The position numbers and the translations under genes are program-made. Positions 1-4,813 of a DNA stretch of 5,986 nucleotides are shown piece after piece (positions within the stretch are counted from its first letter, which is position 1; the number at the start of each line of letters is the position of its first letter). Location: assembly GCA_041655255.1 (NCBI GenBank), contig JBBAFS010000085.1:1-5986 (forward strand). The letters run 5' to 3'. The notes beneath the pieces are model-generated. The model worked only from the letters and a program-made list of their open reading frames with translations, made no database searches and was not told the DNA's origin. The stretch is from JBBAFS01 sp041655255 (GTDB lineage: Bacteria; Spirochaetota; Spirochaetia; Sphaerochaetales; Sphaerochaetaceae).

Positions 1-34
1 CTTCTTCATCTTCATCTTCATCTTCATCATCTTC
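1..34. repeat. GATGAA-type hexanucleotide microsatellite inside rplI
   Basis: The plus strand reads as CTTCAT units (about four in a row) flanked by partial units. On the coding strand this is GATGAA/GAA encoding alternating Asp and Glu at the end of the visible L9 tail. Because the unit is six bases, gain or loss of a copy changes tail length by two residues without breaking the frame. Confidence 0.8.
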
Positions 35-607
35 AGCCCCTTCAGCACCAAATTCAGGCTCTTGTGGCTCTTCGACGACGGCAACCTTCTCTTCTTTAGC
101 TGCTTTTTTAGAAGCTTCTCTTTCAGCGGCTGCTTTCTCTTTTTCTGCTTTCTTTACTTCAGATTCACTGACAACTTCAATACTTACTGTTGCCATTTCA
201 CCTTCGTAGAGACGAACGTTCACCGAGTACGATCCTATCATCTTAATATCATGGGACGCAACTTCAATTCTCTTGCGTTCAACTTCAATGCCCTCTTTAG
301 CTAATGCTTCTTGGACCATTGAGCTTGTAACCGAACCAAAGAGACGACCAGATTCACCAGCAGAGACAACCAATGTGAGTTTGAGATTATCTAATTTCTC
401 TTTTTGGCTAGCTGATGCTTTTCGCTTCTCCTCTTTGCGCTTTTCAATAGCAGCAGCTTTCCCCTCAAAAAGGGCAATATTAGCCTTGTTATGAAGTACT
501 GCTAACTCTTTAGGAAGAAGGTAGTTACGGGCATATCCTCGTTTGACAACAACCACGTCTCCCTCTTCTCCCAAGTTTGGGACATCGTGATTTAATATAA
601 CTTTCAT
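1..607 (-). CDS. rplI: 50S ribosomal protein L9 (bL9), with acidic C-terminal extension; 3' end outside window
   Basis: bL9 binds 23S rRNA with its N-terminal domain at the base of the L1 stalk. The start is ATG at 607, with GGAG 10 nt upstream and 18 nt after the previous stop. 202 codons are open to the window edge with no stop. Residues 1-52 are the L9 N-domain (GEEGDVVVVKRGYARNYLLP, 13-32, the family signature; the Gly usual near residue 34 is Glu). About 45-75 form the charged connecting helix, and about 76-148 the C-domain with GRLFGSVT at 87-94. L9 normally ends near residue 150. Here a Lys/Ala/Glu-rich helix (about 150-175), a Pro/Glu linker and an Asp/Glu run (from about 192) follow. 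The run is encoded by a GATGAA-type repeat. It is the last visible gene of the rpsF operon. Identification is secure; true length and tail function are unknown. Confidence 0.97.
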   Translation of the reverse strand, partial: MKVILNHDVPNLGEEGDVVVVKRGYARNYLLPKELAVLHNKANIALFEGKAAAIEKRKEEKRKASASQKEKLDNLKLTLVVSAGESGRLFGSVTSSMVQEALAKEGIEVERKRIEVASHDIKMIGSYSVNVRLYEGEMATVSIEVVSESEVKKAEKEKAAAEREASKKAAKEEKVAVVEEPQEPEFGAEGAEDDEDEDEDEE

Positions 608-625
608 CGATTCACATCTCCTATT

Positions 626-1564
626 CTAATTCTTTCTATACTTAATCCATGTCTCTGACACTCCTACTAAAGGTAGGATTACCAAAGTGATAACATTCAC
701 TGGTGGTAATAAAACAATCAGTGATGCTAATACATATATTCGACTCGCTTTCACAGCAGGGTTTCTTTTTCTCAACCAATACGATGCGATTGCCATCCCT
801 TGTATAATATACAACATAGAGAGCACTAATGCTCCATTTACCGCAATGGTTTGCAACAAAAGATGAGGTAGTACTAGCGAAAAGAGTACTAACGCCCACA
901 GCCCCAAAAAGGGCCATACAAAACTCTCTGGTAGTGCAAAATTGACTAATCGCTCTTGGTAAGTCTCATCGTGACGATAAACAATAAGGTCACTGATGAG
1001 TACTGAGAGCCCAAACTGTGCCATAAAGAGAGGTAAGAACATGAGTCTCAGCGTTAATACGACGTAGTCAAAGATTCCAGCAGTATTCACACCAGAAGCT
1101 CCTAAAAGCTGTGGTGCGACGCTTTCAACATATGTGCGATACACCTGTTCTACTGAAGTAGCACTTTGATTTCCGCTTGAAAACCAGACAATAATAACAA
1201 GACCACCAAGAGCTGCTATGCCCATTATCACGAGGAGTTTCACCACTCGCTTATGGGGAAGTGCAATCCACAAAGCTGCCCCTATTAACATCATAATTGG
1301 CATATATAGGCCAATAAGGAGTGTAAGAATATAGGTAGCATCAATATTCAAGCCCCTCGATCCAATCACAATTTGGTAAAACAATAACACAAAGGCGACA
1401 ATTCCAACGGGAATGAGAGCCTCTTTTGTTGTTGAAAATCGGTGGGCAAATATGAGCAACGGTACGATAAACACGACCGATGTCCCTACCATGAGATACA
1501 TTACACTGCTGATCACAGCTGCTAATGCGATATATTGTATAGTCTGCGTTGAGCTAAGACGCAT
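626..1564 (-). CDS. Polytopic membrane protein, YybS/DUF2232-like
   Basis: This is a 312-residue, very hydrophobic protein with about eight membrane segments: near residues 8-42 (two), 48-66, 75-103, 108-127, 163-190, 215-265 (two) and 277-305. A larger soluble loop lies at about 128-162. No catalytic motif is visible. I chose ATG at 1564 because GAGG lies 6 nt upstream. The frame stays open to a TTG at 1576 just after the rpsR stop, but that TTG has no SD. The gene sits 12 nt after rpsR and 18 nt before rplI. YybS/DUF2232 membrane proteins are known next to rplI in other bacteria (yybS in Bacillus subtilis), and this context is the main reason for the family call. The molecular role is unknown; a transporter or envelope function would be a guess. 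Confidence 0.8.
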   Translation of the reverse strand: MRLSSTQTIQYIALAAVISSVMYLMVGTSVVFIVPLLIFAHRFSTTKEALIPVGIVAFVLLFYQIVIGSRGLNIDATYILTLLIGLYMPIMMLIGAALWIALPHKRVVKLLVIMGIAALGGLVIIVWFSSGNQSATSVEQVYRTYVESVAPQLLGASGVNTAGIFDYVVLTLRLMFLPLFMAQFGLSVLISDLIVYRHDETYQERLVNFALPESFVWPFLGLWALVLFSLVLPHLLLQTIAVNGALVLSMLYIIQGMAIASYWLRKRNPAVKASRIYVLASLIVLLPPVNVITLVILPLVGVSETWIKYRKN

Positions 1565-1576
1565 AACAAACCTCAA

Positions 1577-1873
1577 CTATTTACGGTCAAATGGCAAATA
1601 GGCTAATACTCGAGCACGTTTAATTTGAGTGGTAAGAGCTCTTTGGTGTTTTGCACAGTTCCCTGTGATTCTACCAGGAAGAATCTTTCCACGCTCAGTG
1701 ACATAACGTTTGAGTAAATCTGGGTTTTTGTAATCTGCAACGAGTCCTTGAGTACAGAACTTACATACTTTCTTTCTAAATGGACCTCTTTTTCCTCCGA
1801 ATCTTCGCTCTCGGGGTCCACCGCGTCCTTCTGAGGGATCGCTTACATTCATATTATCTTTATTATCATTCAT
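1577..1873 (-). CDS. rpsR: 30S ribosomal protein S18 (bS18), zinc-binding form
   Basis: bS18 forms a heterodimer with bS6 on the platform of the small subunit. The protein has 98 residues. Residues 1-35 are a Gly/Arg/Asp-rich extension. The S18 core follows, with CKFC (37-40), the segment LLKRYVTERGKILPGRITG (53-71), CAKH (73-76) and the typical end RARVLAYLPF. C37, C40, C73 and H76 make a plausible zinc site, so this is the Cys-containing rather than the Cys-free paralogue type. ATG at 1873 has AGGAG 9 nt upstream. An in-frame ATG at codon 8 is possible but lacks a better SD. The gene starts 15 nt after the ssb stop. Identification is secure. Confidence 0.97.
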   Translation of the reverse strand: MNDNKDNMNVSDPSEGRGGPRERRFGGKRGPFRKKVCKFCTQGLVADYKNPDLLKRYVTERGKILPGRITGNCAKHQRALTTQIKRARVLAYLPFDRK

Positions 1874-1888
1874 ATACGTTTTCTCCTA

Positions 1889-2344
1889 CTAAAATGGGAT
1901 ATCATCATCAAATTGCTCTGGTCCTGGAAAACTCGAGAGATCTGATGCTTTTCGAGAACTTGGTTGAGATGCAAATGAATCTACATTCCTGTTCTCCCTT
2001 GGTGCAGAGGATCCTCCGCCTGAACCAAGTAGTTGAATTGAATTGGCTACCACCTCAATTCTGCTCCTGCTTTGCCCATCCTGCTCCCAGCGGTTTTGTC
2101 GTAACTCTCCACTAATTGAGACTTGTTTCCCTTTGGTAAGGTAAGGATTAAGAGCTTCAGCTTGTTTTCCCCAAACGATGATGTCAAAGAAGCTCACTTC
2201 CTCTTCTCTCTGATCCCCTGACCTCTTTAAACGGTTCACAGCAAGTGAGAAGCGGCCAATAGCGGTTCCACCGCTAGTAAACTTCAATTCACAATCTCGG
2301 GTGAGTCGGCCAACGAGCACAACGATATTGGTATCATTCGCCAT
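1889..2344 (-). CDS. ssb: Single-stranded DNA-binding protein
   Basis: SSB coats single-stranded DNA during replication, repair and recombination and recruits partner enzymes through its C-terminal tip. The protein has 151 residues. The OB fold covers residues 1-107: NIVVLVGRLTRDCELKFT at the start, FDIIVWGKQAE near 53-63 with W58, and NRWEQDG near 84-90 with W86. A Gly/Ser-rich disordered linker runs from 108 to about 143, and the canonical acidic tip FDDDIPF ends the protein. I chose ATG at 2344: AAGGAG lies 6 nt upstream and the protein then begins at the usual place. The frame is open to 2389, but that would overlap rpsF and add non-SSB residues. It lies between rpsF and rpsR as in many bacteria. 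Confidence 0.98.
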   Translation of the reverse strand: MANDTNIVVLVGRLTRDCELKFTSGGTAIGRFSLAVNRLKRSGDQREEEVSFFDIIVWGKQAEALNPYLTKGKQVSISGELRQNRWEQDGQSRSRIEVVANSIQLLGSGGGSSAPRENRNVDSFASQPSSRKASDLSSFPGPEQFDDDIPF

Positions 2345-2357
2345 AGCATTCTCCTTT

Positions 2358-2651
2358 TTATTTAGACGCGGTTTTCTCGTTAAGAACAAACAAGAACTTT
2401 AACACCGGATTCATGAGTTTGAAGGAGTGGTTAAACGTATTGATGACGGCGGGATCTGCTGAAAGATCAAAGTAAAAGTAGTGTCCCTTGTCATGTTTTT
2501 GGATGAGATATGCGAGGTTTCTCACTCCCATATCCTCTTGTTTGACTATCTCGACTTGGTTTGCTGAGAAATCAGCAAGGACCAACTCAAGACCTTTCGC
2601 CGTCTGCTCTTCGTTTGCGTCGAAGATGACGGTTAATTCGTAGTTTCTCAT
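2358..2651 (-). CDS. rpsF: 30S ribosomal protein S6 (bS6)
   Basis: bS6 pairs with bS18 and binds the platform region (h22/h23) of 16S rRNA. The protein has 97 residues, normal for the family. It begins MRNYELTVIFDAN, and has GVRNLAYLIQKHDKGHYFYF at 42-61 and the C-terminal strand PVLKFLFVL at 82-90. There is no long C-terminal tail. ATG at 2651 is preceded by AAGGAGG with 4 nt spacing. It is the first gene of the operon; the ssb start lies 13 nt after its stop. Its leader contains a hairpin that may bind the S6:S18 dimer, described separately. Confidence 0.97.
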   Translation of the reverse strand: MRNYELTVIFDANEEQTAKGLELVLADFSANQVEIVKQEDMGVRNLAYLIQKHDKGHYFYFDLSADPAVINTFNHSFKLMNPVLKFLFVLNEKTASK

Positions 2652-2671
2652 AGTTCCTCCTTACGGACTAT
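2650..2671 (-). promoter_or_regulatory. Candidate S6:S18 autoregulatory hairpin over the rpsF ribosome binding site
   Basis: In the mRNA sense, ATAGT (2671-2667) is complementary to ACTAT (2654-2650), the latter spanning the start of the rpsF ATG; a U-G pair may extend the stem. CCG (2666-2664) follows the 5' arm directly, and AAGGAGG (2662-2656) lies in the loop. rpsF leaders of many bacteria are known to bind the S6:S18 dimer through a hairpin with a conserved CCG, mimicking 16S rRNA. The match here is by eye, in a short stem, so function is inferred. Confidence 0.45.
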
Positions 2672-2672
2672 A

Positions 2673-2693
2673 TGATCCACACACTGTGGATAA
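2673..2693. promoter_or_regulatory. DnaA box in an inverted repeat in the rpsF-ssb leader
   Basis: The minus strand reads TTATCCACA at 2693-2685, a perfect match to the bacterial DnaA box consensus. The plus strand reads TGATCCACA at 2673-2681, one mismatch from it. Together they form a perfect 7-bp dyad (ATCCACA-CAC-TGTGGAT, 2675-2691). The dyad lies just downstream of the proposed -10, where a bound protein could block transcription. The DNA match is seen; DnaA binding is inferred. It could also act as a small RNA hairpin. Confidence 0.5.
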
Positions 2694-2707
2694 AGAGGTC
2701 AAAAAAA

Positions 2708-2737
2708 ACACTAGCACAATGAATTAAATGGAGTCAA
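2708..2737 (-). promoter_or_regulatory. Candidate promoter of the rpsF-ssb-rpsR-rplI operon
   Basis: TTGACT (2737-2732) is a near-perfect -35. After 18 nt comes TAGTGT (2713-2708), a weak -10 preceded by TGC, which gives an extended -10. Transcription would start near 2700, leaving a leader of about 50 nt. A second, weaker pair is TTGACC (2702-2697) with GATCAT (2677-2672) at 19 nt spacing; it would place the DnaA-like dyad inside the promoter. Confidence 0.5.
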
Positions 2738-2744
2738 GGCAAGT

Positions 2745-2774
2745 AAAAACCACCGTATACGTACCGGTGGTTTT
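2745..2774 (-). terminator. Hairpin terminator after the small basic protein gene
   Basis: A perfect 10-bp stem is formed by AAAACCACCG (2746-2755) and CGGTGGTTTT (2765-2774) around a 9-nt loop. On the minus strand it ends in five T residues and lies about 21 nt after the stop at 2796. The plus-strand copy ends in four T, so it could act both ways. It separates the small gene from the rpsF promoter, whose -35 begins 8 nt further on. Confidence 0.75.
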
Positions 2775-2795
2775 ACACATAGCCGAGTACAAGAC

Positions 2796-2888
2796 TTATT
2801 TCTTGTTCTTGTGTCTATTTTTTCTCAATTTTTTCTTTCTCTTATGAGTTGCAATTTTATGTCTTTTTCGCTTTCTTCCACAAGGCAC
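2796..2888 (-). CDS. Very small basic COX24/bS22-type protein (AURKAIP1/COX24 domain), probably ribosomal
   Basis: The 30-codon frame begins at GTG (2888) and ends TAA. The product starts PCGRKRKRHK and continues HKIATHKRKKKLRKNRHK; about two thirds of its residues are Lys, Arg or His. This pattern resembles the bacterial AURKAIP1/COX24 domain proteins, related to mycobacterial bS22 and mitochondrial mS38, which lie in the small subunit near the decoding region. GTG is the only possible start after the in-frame stop at 2907-2909, and it has AGAAGGAG 7 nt upstream. A promoter-like pair (2956-2927) and a terminator (2774-2745) frame the gene. Family recognition is from memory of the sequence pattern. 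Expression is inferred from the well-placed signals. Confidence 0.82.
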   Translation of the reverse strand: MPCGRKRKRHKIATHKRKKKLRKNRHKNKK

Positions 2889-2926
2889 AGTAGAGCTCCT
2901 TCTATGTCAGTTACATATTCGAAGAT

Positions 2927-2956
2927 ATTATTGCTTATTCTCCCCTTTCACGTCAA
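2927..2956 (-). promoter_or_regulatory. Candidate promoter of the small basic protein gene
   Basis: TTGACG (2956-2951) is a 5/6 -35. After 18 nt, AATAAT (2932-2927) is a 5/6 -10. The predicted start near 2920 gives a leader of about 30 nt with AGGAG before the GTG at 2888. It begins 15 bp beyond the stop of the PIN relic, so the small gene does not depend on it. Confidence 0.6.
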
Positions 2957-2971
2957 GTAGTTATCCTGACC

Positions 2972-3377
2972 TTATAAAGTAAGATCGAGAACTCTCATCA
3001 TCTGAAATATATTTATTGTTTGGATGTTAAAGTGTGTGGCAATATCGGGAATTTTTGGTCTAGAAATGATATTACCTATACTTTTGCCTACAGGTCTCTC
3101 AAAAGTGACAATAGTAAAGTTGTGTACCAAAGCAAAGGCTATGAACCAAGGATCTGCTACATGTGATTCTGAGCTCTCCCTTAACGCTTTCACATTATAA
3201 TTTGGGCTATTTTGGAGAAACTGAAGAACTTGGGCGTACACATTCACTATTGATTGGTCGTTATGCTTAACATATATCTTGATGTTAAGATTATGTATCC
3301 AAGAGAGCAGGTTCATCTTTTTCCTTAGGTTTGATTAATTCAGCTTTCACGACATCCACAATTGCAATTAAGCCATC
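2972..3377 (-). pseudogene. Frameshifted, 5'-truncated PIN-domain (DUF4411) toxin-like gene
   Basis: The main open frame (3316-2972, 114 residues) matches the C-terminal two thirds of DUF4411 PIN proteins. It has VADPWFIAFALVHNFTIVTFE near residues 53-73, then IPDIATHFNIQTINIFQMMR near 90-109; the Asp of ADPW is a typical PIN metal ligand. Upstream, a second frame (3377-3312) reads GLIAIVDVVKAELIKPKEKD, the preceding family segment. Removing one C at about 3310-3311 joins the frames as KDELLSWI, the expected family sequence. Before 3377 the frame meets a TAA, and no N-terminal segment with the first catalytic Asp (DTN-type motif) is found. Intact DUF4411 genes usually follow an Xre/ImmA-type antitoxin gene; none is present here. 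The relic is almost certainly inactive. Confidence 0.8.
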
Positions 3378-3407
3378 TTATAAACAGGCACATAGGTGCT
3401 TTGGCTT
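3370..3407. repeat. Nested inverted repeat at the broken end of the PIN relic
   Basis: The outer arms AAGCCA (3370-3375) and TGGCTT (3402-3407) are perfectly complementary. An inner hairpin pairs GCAC (3388-3391) with GTGC (3396-3399) around a 4-nt loop. On the plus strand TT follows the outer stem. It may be a decayed terminator or scar; the rest of 3408-3496 holds only murD promoter candidates. Confidence 0.35.
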
Positions 3408-3416
3408 TTGAAATAT

Positions 3417-3446
3417 TTGACAACTAGTTAATCTTCATTATCCAAT
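3417..3446 (+). promoter_or_regulatory. Candidate distal murD promoter
   Basis: A perfect -35, TTGACA (3417-3422), is followed after 18 nt by TCCAAT (3441-3446), a 4/6 -10. Transcripts would start near 3453 and carry a 44-nt leader that shows no Shine-Dalgarno before the murD ATG. Confidence 0.4.
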
Positions 3447-3460
3447 ATTTCCTCTTTTTA

Positions 3461-3489
3461 TTGCTCAATATATCTTCTCTCGATACAAT
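3461..3489 (+). promoter_or_regulatory. Candidate proximal murD promoter giving a leaderless mRNA
   Basis: TTGCTC (3461-3466, weak -35), a 17-nt spacer and TACAAT (3484-3489, 5/6 -10) predict a transcription start at 3496-3497. That is the A of the murD ATG. This would fit the absence of any Shine-Dalgarno. Confidence 0.4.
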
Positions 3490-3496
3490 ATGGTAT

Positions 3497-4813
3497 ATGA
3501 GGGTGTTAATTTTTGGACTGGGGTTATTAGGGGGAGGATTCTCGTCTGCACAATACTTTGTTGATCGTGGTGATGAAGTAAGAATTACCGATTTACGAAG
3601 TGAAGAGGCATTAGGAGAACCACTGAGTATTCTTAAACGACAAGGGGTAACTGCAACGTGTGGGTATCACGATGTTGAAGATGTTTTGTGGGCAGATATC
3701 GTCATTAAAAATCCAGCGGTATCTGGAGATAATCCCTTTTTAGAGCACGCAAAAAGAATTGAAACAGATATCTCTTATCTGTTGAGTTCACACATTGTCT
3801 CATCGGTGAAAAAAATCGCAGTGACAGGAACCAAAGGGAAGACCTACACTGTTGCAGCTCTCACTCATATCCTCAATACCTTAGGTCATGAAACTCTCCA
3901 ATTTGGGAATATGGGCATCAGTGGCTTTAGTGTCCTCTCTGAATTAGAGAAAAGAGTCACTCATGGCTATAGCCTTCCTGAATATGTGGTATGTGAACTC
4001 TCCTCCTGGCAAATAAAGGATTTGTATACCATCATGGGATCAAATATCCCATCATTTCAAGTTGTTGCTTTAACTTCCCTTTTCCCAGATCATCAAGATT
4101 GGTATAACGATTTTCAATCGTACAAAGATGACAAATGGTTGTTACTAGGAACATCAAACTCCCGCATTATTATGAGTGAAACCCTTGTGGATGATTTTGT
4201 CTCAACAACTCGCCATACACGCAGAAGTATTAAAACTATCGAAAGCTATAGTGAGATTGAGTCTAAAGATCCACGTATACGAGTTGCCTGGGCTATCTCA
4301 CGCTCTTTAGGATTAGGGCCCAAACAAATGAGTAAAGCTATAGCATCTTTTCACGGAGTTCCTCACCGACAAGAGCAAGTAGCAATTCGTAATAACATCG
4401 TCTTTATAAACGACTCATCAGCTACCATTCCCGAATCGGTTGCTTTTTCCACCCTCTTTAGTCCATGGCCAATTCATCTCATTTGTGGAGGGACCGATAA
4501 AAACTTGAACAGCGAAGCGATGTTAGAAGCTTTAAAAAGGGCTTTAACCATCCACCTATTAGATGGAACGTTTACCCGAGATAAACTTATTCCGCTGTTG
4601 GAGAAACACAACATTACCTATCAAGGTCCTTTTTTAACTATGAAAGATGCTTTTCAATCAGCATTCTCAGATGCCCAAGCCTCTTTGAAGATTCATAATA
4701 CAGTAACTCTGATGCTCTCTCCTGGAGCTGCTTCTTTTGGGTTGTTCTTACATGAATTTGATCGGGGAAACCAGTTTAAAGAAGAAGTGTTTCGTGCAAT
4801 TGAAGAACACTAA
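3497..4813 (+). CDS. murD: UDP-N-acetylmuramoyl-L-alanine--D-glutamate ligase
   Basis: MurD adds D-Glu to UDP-MurNAc-L-Ala using ATP, a cytoplasmic step of peptidoglycan precursor synthesis. The protein has 438 residues, normal for MurD. The N-terminal UDP-binding domain begins with GLGLLGGG (7-14). The central ATPase domain has the P-loop GTKGKT (111-116), ELSSWQ (167-172, usually ELSSFQ) and PDH (197-199), with K213 a candidate for the carbamylated lysine. GVPHRQE (287-293) precedes the C-terminal domain, which shows NDSSAT (305-310), CGGTDK (330-335) and LSPGAASF (407-414). I chose ATG at 3497 because the Rossmann strand MRVLIFGLG starts there. The frame is open to a TTG at 3461, which would add residues foreign to the family. 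No SD is visible. Its stop overlaps that of the convergent Fem gene. Confidence 0.95.
   Translation: MRVLIFGLGLLGGGFSSAQYFVDRGDEVRITDLRSEEALGEPLSILKRQGVTATCGYHDVEDVLWADIVIKNPAVSGDNPFLEHAKRIETDISYLLSSHIVSSVKKIAVTGTKGKTYTVAALTHILNTLGHETLQFGNMGISGFSVLSELEKRVTHGYSLPEYVVCELSSWQIKDLYTIMGSNIPSFQVVALTSLFPDHQDWYNDFQSYKDDKWLLLGTSNSRIIMSETLVDDFVSTTRHTRRSIKTIESYSEIESKDPRIRVAWAISRSLGLGPKQMSKAIASFHGVPHRQEQVAIRNNIVFINDSSATIPESVAFSTLFSPWPIHLICGGTDKNLNSEAMLEALKRALTIHLLDGTFTRDKLIPLLEKHNITYQGPFLTMKDAFQSAFSDAQASLKIHNTVTLMLSPGAASFGLFLHEFDRGNQFKEEVFRAIEEH

Noticed and set aside
62..494. Plus-strand open frames opposite rplI
   Set aside because: They lie antisense to a certain ribosomal protein gene and their Phe/Ser-rich composition is the mirror of its Lys/Glu-rich codons.
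1565..1576. TTG start at 1576 for the membrane protein
   Set aside because: It has no SD, while ATG 1564 has GAGG at 6 nt; the extra four residues are not needed.
1780..2115. 111-codon plus-strand frame across rpsR and ssb
   Set aside because: It is antisense to two certain genes and resembles no family.
2345..2389. Longer ssb start at 2389
   Set aside because: It overlaps the end of rpsF and adds residues unlike SSB; ATG 2344 has AAGGAG 6 nt upstream and begins at the normal SSB N-terminus.
2701..2708. Eight-A tract (T tract on the minus strand) as a terminator U-run
   Set aside because: No stem lies directly before it on the minus strand; it falls between the proposed -10 and the transcription start and is more likely part of the promoter.
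3438..3446. TTATCCAAT as a further DnaA box
   Set aside because: It matches only 7 of 9 positions, with both mismatches in the conserved CA end, and has no partner.
2652..3496. tRNA, small RNA or CRISPR in the intergenic stretch
   Set aside because: I saw no cloverleaf, no T-loop motif and no spaced direct repeats; the stretch is explained by the small basic gene, the PIN relic and their signals.
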